A DNA stretch of 64,000 nucleotides from VRUE01 sp963807425 (GCA_963807425.1 CAWEBZ010000012.1:581957-645956); one strand, 5' to 3'; numbered from the stretch's first letter, positions 50,007 to 59,695 are shown. Translations and numbers: made by a program. The notes: a model not told the origin generated them from the sequence alone.

Positions 50007-51679
50007 CGCGCCCGGAGATCGTCGTCGACGGCTTCCCCCGCCGCCGCCCGCGCTGGACCGAGATCGCGACCAGCGCCGACCACAAGGACGCCGGCCGGAT
50101 CCTGATCGTCAGCGCGCTCGGCTTCCTCTTCATCGCCCTGATCGAGCTGCTGCTGATGCGGTTGCAACTCGTGATTCCGGAGAACTCCTTCCTCTCCCCC
50201 GTCACCTTCAACCGGATGCTCTCGATCTACGGCGCGACCGCGATCTTCTTCTTCGCGCTGCCGCTCGCGCTCGGGTTCTTCTACTACCTCACACCCCTGC
50301 AGATCGGCGCCCGCGGCACCGCGCTGCCACGGCTCGGACAGATCGGCGTCTGGCTCTTCGTCGCCGGAGCGACCACGCTCTACGCCGGCTTCCTCTTCAC
50401 GCCCTCCGAGGCCGGGGTCAACCCGCTTGCGCCGCTCTCCGAGCTCGCCTTCCTTCCCGACAACGGGGTCGACGCCTGGGCCGCGGCGAATGGCGTCGCG
50501 ACGCTGGGCTTCGTCCTGATCGCGATCGACCTGTTGACGACGCTGCGTCGCTTGCGCGCACCGGGCATGGCCTGGCGCCGGCTGCCGGTCTTTGCCTGGG
50601 CGGCGGCGATCTCCTCCTGGCTGCTGCTCGTGATCGGCCCGGTGATGCTGGCCGCGATCACGATGGTGCTGATCGACCGCAACTTCGACGGCATCTTCTT
50701 CGCCGACGGATCGGGTGGGGCACCGCTGCTCTGGCAGCACCTGAGCTGGATCTTCTACACCGGCTCCTACATGCTGATCCTGATCACCGCCCTGGCGGCG
50801 ATCGCCGAGATCGTCCCCGTCTTCGCCCGCAAGCCCCTCTTCAACCGCGGGGCGGTGATTGGCTCGCTGATCGCGATCGCCGTGATCGGCACCCTCGCCT
50901 GGATGCAGAACATGCTCACCGCGCCGATCGGGATCGGCTGGATGTACTTCGCGATGATCATGTCGCTCGCCCTGATCGTCCCCTTCGGCCTGATCGTCTT
51001 CAACCTGATCGCGACCCTGCTCGGCGGCGCGGTGCACATGCGGGCGCCGCTGCTCTTCGCCGCGGGAGCGATCTTCTCGATCTCGATCGGGCTCGCGGCC
51101 GAGATCGAGCACTCGATGGTCGCCGTCGCCTGGCAGCTGAAGAACACCACCGACGCCACCGCGGCCACCCACTTTGCCCTGGTCGGCGGCAGCGTCTTCG
51201 GTGGCTTCGCAGCCCTCCACTACTGGTTCCCGAAGATGACCGGGCGCACGATGGGCGAGAGCCTGGCGCGGATCTCTTTCTGGACGATGATCGCCGGCAT
51301 CCTGCTCGCCTTCGTGCCGCTCTTCCTCGCTGGCGGCGACCACGGTCAGGTGATCGACGCCTACAAGTACTTCGGCAGCACCGGCGTCGACACCGAGAAC
51401 CTGATCGCCTCGATCGGCGCCCTGGTGCTCGCGATCGGGATCGTGCTGACCCTGGTCAACGCGATCGTCAGCCGCAACAGCGGCGCCCGCGCGGGGCACG
51501 ATCAGTGGGGCGGTGACTCGCTCGAGTGGTTTGCGCCCTCGCCGCCGGAGCCGCACAACTTCGACGTGCTGCCCGACGTGCGCAGCGACCGGCCGATGCG
51601 CGATATCCGCGAGGCGATCGCCCACCGCACCCGCCGCAGCGAGCAGCAATCGGCGCCTGAGTCGCAGCCGGTAGCCTGA
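50003..51679 (+). CDS. Cytochrome oxidase subunit I paralogue lacking nearly all haem/CuB ligands
   Basis: 558 residues with twelve or more transmembrane helices and the overall subunit I fold (LWQHLSWIF, HYWFPKMTGR). Compared with the CtaD at 57775: low-spin haem His-152 becomes Tyr-76 (SIYGATAIF); CuB His-328 of SHPAVY becomes Thr-253 and its Tyr becomes Met-257; CuB His-377/378 (AHHMF) become Gln-302/Asn-303 (MQNML); high-spin haem His-464 becomes Ala-388, and only His-466 (His-390) is kept. So it cannot reduce O2 by the standard chemistry. The frame is intact and there is no sign of decay. Neighbours ctaB and subunit-IV-like genes share its operon. Confidence 0.85.
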   Translation: MTRPEIVVDGFPRRRPRWTEIATSADHKDAGRILIVSALGFLFIALIELLLMRLQLVIPENSFLSPVTFNRMLSIYGATAIFFFALPLALGFFYYLTPLQIGARGTALPRLGQIGVWLFVAGATTLYAGFLFTPSEAGVNPLAPLSELAFLPDNGVDAWAAANGVATLGFVLIAIDLLTTLRRLRAPGMAWRRLPVFAWAAAISSWLLLVIGPVMLAAITMVLIDRNFDGIFFADGSGGAPLLWQHLSWIFYTGSYMLILITALAAIAEIVPVFARKPLFNRGAVIGSLIAIAVIGTLAWMQNMLTAPIGIGWMYFAMIMSLALIVPFGLIVFNLIATLLGGAVHMRAPLLFAAGAIFSISIGLAAEIEHSMVAVAWQLKNTTDATAATHFALVGGSVFGGFAALHYWFPKMTGRTMGESLARISFWTMIAGILLAFVPLFLAGGDHGQVIDAYKYFGSTGVDTENLIASIGALVLAIGIVLTLVNAIVSRNSGARAGHDQWGGDSLEWFAPSPPEPHNFDVLPDVRSDRPMRDIREAIAHRTRRSEQQSAPESQPVA

Positions 51680-51684
51680 CGACC

Positions 51685-52581
51685 GTGACCGGTGCCGAAA
51701 CCGCGGCCCTCGCGCAGCGTCCGGCAGCGCTGACGGTCCTGCGCGACTACCTCACGCTGACCAAGCCGAAGGTGCAGTCGCTGCTGCTGCTGACCACGAT
51801 CACGACGATGTACGTGGCAGGCGACCCCTCGATCGGCCTCGTCTTCCTCACCTGCCTCGGCGGCGCGCTCTCCGCCGGCGGCGCCGGCGCGATCAACCAC
51901 GCGATCGACCGTGACATCGACCGGATCATGGCCCGCACCGCCGATCGTCCGGTCGCCAGCGGCAGGGTCTCCCCTCGGGCTGCGATCGCCTTCGGCACGC
52001 TGCTCGGTGCCGCCTCGTTCACCCTGCTCTCGCTCACCGTCAACCCGCTGGCGGCGGCTCTCTCGCTCTCAGGCCTCTTCGGCTACGTCTTCGTCTACAC
52101 GCTCTGGCTCAAGCGCTCAACGCCCCAGAACATCGTCATCGGCGGCGCCGCTGGCGCCGTGCCGCCGCTGGTCGCCTGGGCCGCGGTCACGGGTGGGCTC
52201 AGCGGCACCGCCTTCTACCTCTTCGCGATCGTCTTCTTTTGGACGCCGCCCCACTTCTGGGCGCTCTCGCTGCTGATGAAGGACGAGTACGCCAAGGCGG
52301 GTATTCCGATGCTGCCGGTGGTGCGGGGCGAGGCCGAGACCCGCCGTCAGATCCTCCTCTACACGGTGCTGCTCTACGCCGTCACCCAGCTTCCCTTCTG
52401 CGCCGGCGGCTTCGGCATCGAGTACCTGGTCGCCTCGATGACACTCGGCGCCGCCTTCATCTACTTCGCCGTGCGCCTGCTGCGCAGCGCCGATCGCCGC
52501 TGGGCGCTGCGCACCTATCTCTTCTCGCTCGCCTACCTGGCACTGCTGTTCCTGGCGATGCCGCTCGACCGCTTGGTCTAG
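51685..52581 (+). CDS. ctaB: Protohaem IX farnesyltransferase
   Basis: 298 residues, nine transmembrane helices. LTKPKVQSLLLLTTI and the N-x-x-x-D-x-x-x-D motif (INHAIDRDIDRIMARTADRP) bind farnesyl diphosphate; second motif in YLKRSTPQNIVIGGAAGAVP and DEYAKAGIPMLPVVRG. It makes haem O from haem B. Five bases after the degenerate subunit I gene, with ctaA further downstream, so haem A can be made. Confidence 0.95.
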   Translation: MTGAETAALAQRPAALTVLRDYLTLTKPKVQSLLLLTTITTMYVAGDPSIGLVFLTCLGGALSAGGAGAINHAIDRDIDRIMARTADRPVASGRVSPRAAIAFGTLLGAASFTLLSLTVNPLAAALSLSGLFGYVFVYTLWLKRSTPQNIVIGGAAGAVPPLVAWAAVTGGLSGTAFYLFAIVFFWTPPHFWALSLLMKDEYAKAGIPMLPVVRGEAETRRQILLYTVLLYAVTQLPFCAGGFGIEYLVASMTLGAAFIYFAVRLLRSADRRWALRTYLFSLAYLALLFLAMPLDRLV

Positions 52582-52594
52582 TAGAAATCCGGAC

Positions 52595-52708
52595 GTGGAT
52601 CGCGAGACCGCAAAAGGCAACATGGGCGCCGGCCTGGTAGCCGGTGGCTTCGCCGCTGCGATCTTCGCCCTCTGCTTCGTGGCCGCGATGCTCTACATCG
52701 CGTCGTGA
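52595..52708 (+). CDS. Small one-helix membrane peptide
   Basis: 37 residues from GTG 52595: VDRETAKGNMGAG then LVAGGFAAAIFALCFVAAML YIAS. It ends at 52708, overlapping the GTG of the next gene by four bases. The position after ctaB and before the subunit-IV-like gene suggests a small oxidase-associated subunit. Confidence 0.55.
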   Translation: MDRETAKGNMGAGLVAGGFAAAIFALCFVAAMLYIAS

Positions 52709-52998
52709 GCGCCGAGCATCGCCACATCCCCGAGCCGGGCGAGCTCGTCTACGCCCCGCGGCCCTCGTGGGCTCCGATCTTCTTCGGCTTTGCCCTCGCC
52801 CTGGCCGTCTGCGGGATCTTCGCCCAGGGATTCATGGTCCGCGGCTGGATCTACTCGCTCATCGCCATCGTCGTCGCCCTCTTCGCCTTCCGCAGCATGG
52901 TCCGGGACGCGATTCGCAGCTACTTCCGCCTCCCCCGCAAGCAGAAGGTGCGAGGCGCCGTGCTGCCAGTGGAACAAATCTCTCCACCGCGCTCGTAG
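52705..52998 (+). CDS. Subunit-IV-like small oxidase protein
   Basis: 97 residues: charged start (SAEHRHIPEPGELVYAPRPS), two transmembrane helices (APIFFGFALALAVCGIFAQG and IYSLIAIVVALFAFRS) and a basic end. The layout fits the actinobacterial cytochrome oxidase subunit IV (CtaF). It belongs with the degenerate subunit II/I pair by operon, not with the canonical CtaCDE. Confidence 0.55.
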   Translation: MSAEHRHIPEPGELVYAPRPSWAPIFFGFALALAVCGIFAQGFMVRGWIYSLIAIVVALFAFRSMVRDAIRSYFRLPRKQKVRGAVLPVEQISPPRS

Positions 52999-52999
52999 C

Positions 53000-53014
53000 G
53001 AGCGCTGCGCGCTC
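53000..53014. terminator. Short hairpin between convergent genes
   Basis: GAGCGC, loop TGC, GCGCTC. It fills the gap between the subunit-IV-like and CBS genes, which end at 52998 and 53013. No T-run; probably a bidirectional stop. Confidence 0.35.
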
Positions 53015-53414
53015 AGTCCGGGCTCATCCCGGAGGTTGCGCCCTCCGATGTCCAGACGCGAACGATGTCGCGCATCGAGAGCACGCCGACCAGCTCCGGT
53101 CCGTCGTAGACGACGAGGTGGCGGATGCCGCGCCGCGACATCTCGGCCGCCGCGCGCTCGAGGCTCCAGTCCGGCGAGGCGGCGATCACGCTGGCGCTCA
53201 TGTGGTCCGCGACCCGCTCGGCGTCGGGATCCTCGCCGTGGCCAAGCGAGAGCAGTATGTCGCGCTCGGTCACGATGCTGGGCCCCGGTGCCTCGTCGTC
53301 GCTGACCAGCGCGGCGCCGGTTCCCTTCTCCGCCATCATCGTCGCCGCCTCGCGCAGAGTGTGCGTCGGACCGACGGTCAGAACCACCTCCGACATCCCT
53401 TCCCGTACCAGCAT
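53013..53414 (-). CDS. CBS-pair protein
   Basis: 133 residues, two CBS domains: VREGMSEVVLTVGPTHTLRE, AALVSDDEAPGPSIVTERDI and SASVIAASPDWSLERAAAEM, HLVVYDGPELVGVLSMRDIV. They bind adenine nucleotides and sense energy state. Between the oxidase and cytochrome c genes; regulatory link is an inference. Confidence 0.85.
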   Translation of the reverse strand: MLVREGMSEVVLTVGPTHTLREAATMMAEKGTGAALVSDDEAPGPSIVTERDILLSLGHGEDPDAERVADHMSASVIAASPDWSLERAAAEMSRRGIRHLVVYDGPELVGVLSMRDIVRVWTSEGATSGMSPD

Positions 53415-53538
53415 CTCCGCCTTCCGTCGCAGGTTTGCAAGATCGTGTGAATTAGCTCAAGCCTACCCGACACCCACGCGCCGGCAAGCCGCTTTTCGGA
53501 GAGCCCGGACATATAGACTCCGGCGCGCTTTGCGCCGC

Positions 53539-54249
53539 ATGTCCAAGTCGCCAAACCCAACCCGCCTGCTCCTCGCCTTTGCCGCTCTGGCGGCTATCGC
53601 GCTGCCCGTCTCCGGCTGCGGCACGAGCACCGCAGACGTCGAGCGCGGCCGGGTCCTCTTCAAAGAAAAGTGCGGCACCTGCCACGCGATGGCCCAGGCC
53701 GGCGCCAAGGGTCAGATCGGTCCCGACCTCGACGACGCGTTTGCCGCGGCTCGCGCGTCGGGCCAAAGCGACGAGACGATTGAAGGCGTGGTCGAAGCCC
53801 AGGTCGAGTTCCCGCGCCCGAGCAACGACAACCCGGCCGTCTCGATGCCGGCGGACATCGTCACCGGCCAGGACCTCGAGGACGTTGCCGCCTACGTCGG
53901 CCTCTACGCCGGCGTGCCGGGTGCGGCACCGCCGCCGGTGCCCGGCGGGCCCGGGGCCCAGGTCTTCGCCAATAATGGCTGCGGTGGCTGCCACACGCTT
54001 GCTGCCGCCCAATCCGGCGGTGTCACCGGACCCGATCTCGACCAGGTCCTGCCCGGCCAGACCGCCGCGATGATCGACCACTCGATCGTCGACCCCAACG
54101 CCGTGATCGCCAAAGGCTATCCCCCGAACGTGATGCCGGCGAACTACGAGACGCTGATCAGCCCGGACGAACTCAAAGACCTCGTCCAGTACTTGATCGA
54201 CTCGACCGCCAAAGGCAAATCCGGCGGCTCGCAGTCCAAAGGCAACTGA
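53539..54249 (+). CDS. Diheme c-type cytochrome lipoprotein
   Basis: 236 residues from ATG 53539. Lipobox LPVSGCGTS anchors it. Two haem-binding sites: CGTCHAMAQAGAKG and CGGCHTLAAAQSGG (CxxCH), with axial Met in VSMPADI and VMPANYE. Each domain is a class I-like cytochrome c. Likely electron donor for an oxidase; it lies between the degenerate operon and ctaA. Confidence 0.85.
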   Translation: MSKSPNPTRLLLAFAALAAIALPVSGCGTSTADVERGRVLFKEKCGTCHAMAQAGAKGQIGPDLDDAFAAARASGQSDETIEGVVEAQVEFPRPSNDNPAVSMPADIVTGQDLEDVAAYVGLYAGVPGAAPPPVPGGPGAQVFANNGCGGCHTLAAAQSGGVTGPDLDQVLPGQTAAMIDHSIVDPNAVIAKGYPPNVMPANYETLISPDELKDLVQYLIDSTAKGKSGGSQSKGN

Positions 54250-54299
54250 ACCCCGCTCCGGCGCGACCCGGTCCGGTCGCTTGACATCATCCCCTGGCG

Positions 54300-55264
<965 letters not shown>

Positions 55265-55274
<10 letters not shown>

Positions 55275-55540
55275 GTCAGGATCAAACCGAGCTGGGTGGC
55301 GACCAGGCCCAGCATGGCGGCAAACATGGCCGCACCGAACATGAGTAGGGCCCGCTGCATGGCATCGAGCCGCTCGTTCATGGTGTCGAATCGAGTCTCC
55401 ATGCGAACCTCGATGTGCTCGAACCGCGATTCCATCTCCCTGCGCAGATCGCGGAGTCCATCATCGGCGCGGCGACTCGACTCTTCAACCTGGCGCTTCA
55501 GGTCATCCATGCGATCGTCGGTCCAGCTCATCAGCTCCAT
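55265..55540 (-). CDS. Small coiled-coil membrane protein
   Basis: 91 residues: charged coiled coil (DDRMDDLKRQVEESSRRADD, ESRFEHIEVRMETRFDTMNE) then a C-terminal helix (LLMFGAAMFAAMLGLVATQL). The tail-anchored coiled coil is like many short actinobacterial proteins. Convergent with ctaA. Confidence 0.6.
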
Positions 55541-55607
55541 ACTTGCAGACTAGAGACAAAACATTTCGCCAGGGTGGGACAAATGTGCCAACTCTGTAAC
55601 GGAATCG

Positions 55608-56258
55608 TCAGTGAGTCGCGTGCTCGACGGTCAGGTCGACGACCACATGGGAGATCGGCAGGTCGATCTGCTCCCGAGCCCGCTCGACGACCCCGTGCTC
55701 CAGCCAGCGCGAACGCTCCGGCGGGTGGGTCGAGATCAGGATCTCGTCCGCGGGGAAGACCCTCAGCGCGTCCTCGATCGCCACGTTGGGATCCGAATCC
55801 CCTACCTCCCCCTTGGCCTTCAGGCCGAGCTCCTCGATCGCGATCAGCGAGAGCTCCATCCGCTGGCGCGCCAGCTCGATCGCCTCGTCGACATCGGAGG
55901 CCCAGTGGGAAGCCCGGGACCGCGCCAAGGCCGGGGTGACGACCATGATCTCGCAGCGCCGGCCGCGGCAACGATCGCGAATCTCGGCGAGCAGCGCCTC
56001 GCCGCCGACGGTCTCGTTGGCGACGACCAGCAGCCGGTGCCGCCCATCGCCACCGTGAGTCAGCACGACATCGTGGGGCAGCGAACCGCGAGAGCTACGG
56101 AAGGCAATCCCGGCGCCGAACCCAATCAGAGCCGCCGCCAGGACCACCCCGAAGACTGGCCGTGTGAGCAAGGTCAGCACGATCACCGACACCGCCGCAA
56201 CCCCGATCAGAACGACCCAGCGAAACGCGTCGGCCTCTGACGTCAAGGGGTTATGCAT
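55608..56258 (-). CDS. Membrane-anchored universal-stress-like protein
   Basis: 216 residues: two hydrophobic helices (VVLIGVAAVSVIVLTLLTRP, VVLAAALIGFGAGIAF) then a USP-like domain (RHRLLVVANETVGGEAL, EIMVVTPALAR, ADEILISTHPPERS). It is paralogous to 19803-20399 and related to the tandem USP protein at 56903. It ends 21 bases before the CtaE gene, downstream in the oxidase operon. Confidence 0.65.
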   Translation of the reverse strand: MHNPLTSEADAFRWVVLIGVAAVSVIVLTLLTRPVFGVVLAAALIGFGAGIAFRSSRGSLPHDVVLTHGGDGRHRLLVVANETVGGEALLAEIRDRCRGRRCEIMVVTPALARSRASHWASDVDEAIELARQRMELSLIAIEELGLKAKGEVGDSDPNVAIEDALRVFPADEILISTHPPERSRWLEHGVVERAREQIDLPISHVVVDLTVEHATH

Positions 56259-56279
56259 ACCCCAAGTGTTACCGCAGAG

Positions 56280-56903
56280 CTAGAGGATGTAAACGCTGAC
56301 GTAGACGATGATCCACATCACGTCGACGAAGTGCCAGTAGATACCGGGAACCTCGACGCCGAGGTGGTCCTTTGCCTTGGGACCAAAGTGGCCGCGGAAG
56401 GCACGGATCGTGGCAAAGCTGAGCAGCAACAGCCCGACGAAGACGTGGGCGCCGTGTAGGCCGGTGAGGCCGTAGAAGATCGAGCCGAAGGCGAGATCGC
56501 GAGCGCTGAAGCCGATGTGAACGTACTCGTTGACCTGGATGAAGAGGAAAGTGGCGCCAAGCAGCCAGGTGAGAACCAGGCCCAGTTTCAGCCCGCGCTT
56601 GTTGCCGCGCCGGATCGACTCGAGCGCGTAGTGGATGGTGAAGCTCGAGGAGACGAGAATCGCCGTGTTGATGCCAGCGACGGCCACCGGCAGCTCATAG
56701 GGATGCGGCGGCCAGGTGGGGGGATCGACGACGACGCGGAGGAAGAAGTAGGCAGCGAAGAAGGCTCCGAAGAGCATCACCTCGGAGACGATGAAGAGCA
56801 GGATCCCCAGCGTCTGGCGGTCGATCCGCGAGCTCTCGTTAGCCTCCGGCGGCCCGTGGTGCTCCTCGTGGGCGTGACCCAAGGCAACGGTCGCGCTCTC
56901 CAT
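56280..56903 (-). CDS. ctaE: Cytochrome c oxidase subunit III
   Basis: 207 residues, five transmembrane helices. FIVSEVMLFGAFFAAYFFLR, LGATFLFIQVNEYVHIGFSA, FYGLTGLHGAHVFVGLLLLS and VPGIYWHFVDVMWIIVYVSV match subunit III of bacterial aa3 oxidases. Part of the CtaC-CtaD-USP-CtaE operon; its start codon overlaps the USP stop (TGATG). Confidence 0.9.
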   Translation of the reverse strand: MESATVALGHAHEEHHGPPEANESSRIDRQTLGILLFIVSEVMLFGAFFAAYFFLRVVVDPPTWPPHPYELPVAVAGINTAILVSSSFTIHYALESIRRGNKRGLKLGLVLTWLLGATFLFIQVNEYVHIGFSARDLAFGSIFYGLTGLHGAHVFVGLLLLSFATIRAFRGHFGPKAKDHLGVEVPGIYWHFVDVMWIIVYVSVYIL

Positions 56904-57778
56904 CAGGACCCCTCTCCTTCCGCTACCGCCGCGGCAACGGCCGCCGCGGGGCGGCCGACCTCGACATGCTCGACCGACTTGTCGGTGATCTCACGCACCC
57001 TGCCGATCAGGTCGTCCTCCAGCCAGCGCGAGGTCTCGCCCGCGAAGGTGGAGATCAGCACCTCGTCGATCCGGTAGTGCTCGATCGCGTTCTGCACGGC
57101 GTGAAAGGGATCGGGGCTCATCGGCTGTCCGGTGGCATCGACGTCGGCGCGATAGAGCTCGGCGAGGGTCGAAGCGAGATCGCGGACGATTTCGGCCTCG
57201 GAGACGTCCTCCGAGCGGGGGCAGATGATCGTGTAGCGGTGGGGATGACCGGCGGCGCGCTCCTTGAGGCGGCTGACGAGGTCAGGCGCGGCAACCGTCT
57301 GGGTCGCGACGACGAGGGTGTGGTTGACCTCCCAGCTGACCGAGTCGTCTTCGATTCGCACCGGGATGTGGGTGAGGGTGACCTCCGGCTCGAAGCGATC
57401 GCGTGCCCACTCGACCAGGTCCTTGCGGGTGATGCCGAAGCGACTCTCAGCAAGACACGAAAGCAGCACCTCGCCAGGTTCGTGGGCGCGCACGGCATCG
57501 TCCAGGGCCAGAGTGGGATCGGGGTCCATCACCTCACCGACCGATTCGATCCCGTACTCAGAGAGAATCGCCATCGTTACCTCGACCCGGGCGCGAGCGG
57601 CGTCGCGCAGTTCGCCGGAGTCGATCAGCTGACCGACCGCAGGCTGATTCTGGGGCGCGGCAACCGCGACAAAGGGAACCTTCTCGGCCCGCTCGCCAAC
57701 GGCCTTCAGCAGCTTGCGCCCACCCGCCACCTCGTTGAGGAAGACCAGCAGCGGGCGTGCCTCGGAAGCCTCGCTCAT
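56903..57778 (-). CDS. Tandem-USP protein inside the oxidase operon
   Basis: 291 residues, two USP-like Rossmann domains in tandem: LLVFLNEVAGGRKLLKAVGE, PGEVLLSCLAESRFGITRKD and HTLVVATQTVAAPDLVSRLK, DEVLISTFAGETSRWLEDDL. It starts in the ATGA overlap with the CtaD stop and ends overlapping CtaE, so it is translated as part of the terminal-oxidase unit. A role in oxidase assembly or energy sensing is inferred; no ATP-binding Walker motif beyond the fold. Confidence 0.75.
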   Translation of the reverse strand: MSEASEARPLLVFLNEVAGGRKLLKAVGERAEKVPFVAVAAPQNQPAVGQLIDSGELRDAARARVEVTMAILSEYGIESVGEVMDPDPTLALDDAVRAHEPGEVLLSCLAESRFGITRKDLVEWARDRFEPEVTLTHIPVRIEDDSVSWEVNHTLVVATQTVAAPDLVSRLKERAAGHPHRYTIICPRSEDVSEAEIVRDLASTLAELYRADVDATGQPMSPDPFHAVQNAIEHYRIDEVLISTFAGETSRWLEDDLIGRVREITDKSVEHVEVGRPAAAVAAAVAEGEGS

Positions 57779-59682
57779 GACGATCCCACCACGGTCGGCT
57801 TCTGCTCGACCGGGGCCTCGACCGACTCCCCGGCCATGATCGCGTGGCGGGCACCGGGAACGCCGAACTCGTACGGACCGCCGACGACCCGCGGGATTTC
57901 GTCGAAGTTGAAGATCGGCGGCGGCGAGGAGACCTGCCACTCGATCGTGTTCGCCCGCCACGGGTTGGCGTCTGCGCGCGGGCCGAAGCGCCAGCTGACG
58001 ACCATGTTGTAGAGGAAGACCAGCTGACAGGCGCCGAGGATGAAGGCACCACAGCTGATCAGCAGGTTCCACTCGCCGAACTGAGTGGCGTAGTCGGCGA
58101 CGCGACGCGGCATCCCGTCCATCCCCACCCAGTGCATCGGGATGAAGGTGATCCAGGTGCCGAGCACGGTGCCCCAGAAATGGACCCGGCCGAGCTTCTC
58201 GTCGTACATCCGCCCGGTCATCTTCGGGAACCAGTGATAGATGCCGGCGAAGATCGTGAAGACCGAGCCGCCGAAGAGGACGAAGTGGATGTGGGCGACG
58301 ATGAAGTAGGTGTCGGAGACGTGGATGTCGATCGGCACCATGCCCAGCATCACGCCGCTGATCCCGCCGATCGTGAAGGTGACAATGAAGGCGAGCGCGA
58401 ACAGCATCGCGGTCGAATAGGTATGGATCTTGCCGAAGTAGAGCGTCCCCAGCCAGGAGAAGATCTTGATCCCGGTCGGCACCGCGATCAGCAGCGTCGT
58501 GATCATCATCGGCACCCGCAGCCAGCTGAACATGCCGGCAACGAACATGTGGTGAGCCCAGACCGAGTAGCTGAGCACGACGATCCCGATCAGAGCCAGC
58601 GCCATCAGCCGGTAGCCGAAGATCGGCTTGCGGGCATGGGTGGAGATGACCTCGGAGATGATCCCGAACCCGGGCAGCATCATGATGTAGACGGCTGGGT
58701 GCGAGTAGAACCAGAAGATGTGCTGGTAGCTGACGACGTCGCCGCCACCGGCGAACTGGAAGAACTGGGTGCCGAGGGCGCGGTCGAAGAGGACCATGAA
58801 CTGAGCGCCGGCGATGAACGGAGTGGCGGCGACGACCAGCAGCGAGGTCGAGAGGTTGGCCCAGACCAGCAGCGGCATTCGCCAGAAGGTCATCCCCGGC
58901 GCACGCATAGTGATGATCGTTACAAGGAAGTTTAGAGCGGTGGCGATCGAGGAGGCCCCGGCGAACTGCACGCCGAGATTGAAGAAGGATTGCCCGAGTG
59001 GCGCCCCTGTGGACAGCGGTGCGTAGCCCGTCCAGCCGGCGTCGAAGGCGCCGCCGGGGGCGAGGAAGCTGCCGACGAAGAGCAGGCCGGCGAGCGGCAG
59101 CATCCAGAAGCTGAGCGCGTTGAGCCGCGGGAAGGCCATGTCCGGCGCGCCGATCATCAGCGGCAGCACGTAGTTGGCGATCCCGGCGAAGACCGGGATC
59201 ACGAAGACGAAGATCATCAGCACCGCGTGGGTGGAGAAGAGGCTGTTGTAGGTCGCGGCGTCGACGATTTGGGTTCCCGGTTGCGCCAGCTCGGCCCGGA
59301 TCAGCATCGCCATCAGGCCGCCGATGAAGAAGAAGAAGAAGGTGGTGACGATGTACTGGATGCCGATCACCTTGTGATCGGTGTTGAAGCGGAAGTAGTC
59401 CTTCCAGCTCTTGGCGCCGTGCTGCGAATGGTCCTCGGGGATCGTCGGCATCCCGGCGGCCCAGCGCAGCCAGTAGTCGAAGCAGCCGAAGCCGGCGAGG
59501 AAGCCGAGCGGCGCGGTGACGAGTGGCACGACCACATGCGGGTAGCCGGTCTGCTCGGTCTGGAAGACGGGCAGGCCGGAGATCTCGCGCAGGATGATGA
59601 CGAGACCGAAGCCGAAGGCGCCGGCGAAGATCGCGCCGAGCAGTCCTCGAATCCATCCCGGTCGCGTGATCGCAGCCGTCAT
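57775..59682 (-). CDS. ctaD: Cytochrome c oxidase subunit I
   Basis: 635 residues with every expected ligand: low-spin haem His-152 (FSTHAVLMIF), CuB His-328 and its cross-linked Tyr-332 (SHPAVYIMML), CuB His-377/378 (WAHHMFVAG), high-spin haem His-464 and low-spin haem His-466 (VAHIHFVLFGG). The N-terminal 100 residues before the usual TDHKVIG start carry two extra transmembrane helices. It reduces O2 to water and pumps protons. Operon with CtaC (14-base gap), tandem USP and CtaE. Confidence 0.95.
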   Translation of the reverse strand: MTAAITRPGWIRGLLGAIFAGAFGFGLVIILREISGLPVFQTEQTGYPHVVVPLVTAPLGFLAGFGCFDYWLRWAAGMPTIPEDHSQHGAKSWKDYFRFNTDHKVIGIQYIVTTFFFFFIGGLMAMLIRAELAQPGTQIVDAATYNSLFSTHAVLMIFVFVIPVFAGIANYVLPLMIGAPDMAFPRLNALSFWMLPLAGLLFVGSFLAPGGAFDAGWTGYAPLSTGAPLGQSFFNLGVQFAGASSIATALNFLVTIITMRAPGMTFWRMPLLVWANLSTSLLVVAATPFIAGAQFMVLFDRALGTQFFQFAGGGDVVSYQHIFWFYSHPAVYIMMLPGFGIISEVISTHARKPIFGYRLMALALIGIVVLSYSVWAHHMFVAGMFSWLRVPMMITTLLIAVPTGIKIFSWLGTLYFGKIHTYSTAMLFALAFIVTFTIGGISGVMLGMVPIDIHVSDTYFIVAHIHFVLFGGSVFTIFAGIYHWFPKMTGRMYDEKLGRVHFWGTVLGTWITFIPMHWVGMDGMPRRVADYATQFGEWNLLISCGAFILGACQLVFLYNMVVSWRFGPRADANPWRANTIEWQVSSPPPIFNFDEIPRVVGGPYEFGVPGARHAIMAGESVEAPVEQKPTVVGSS

Positions 59683-59695
59683 CAGAACTCCTCCA

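Noticed and set aside
49835..51649. 604-codon minus-strand frame opposite the degenerate oxidase subunit I
   Set aside because: Charged, repetitive shadow; the plus-strand frame has conserved membrane helices and operon overlaps.
50003..51679. Degenerate oxidase subunit I as a quinol oxidase or NO reductase
   Set aside because: Quinol oxidases keep all haem and CuB histidines; NO reductases keep them with Glu near the metal. Here they are replaced.
56903..59656. 917-codon minus-strand frame joining CtaD region and the USP protein
   Set aside because: Only the last 291 codons have protein character; the rest is an out-of-frame shadow of CtaD.
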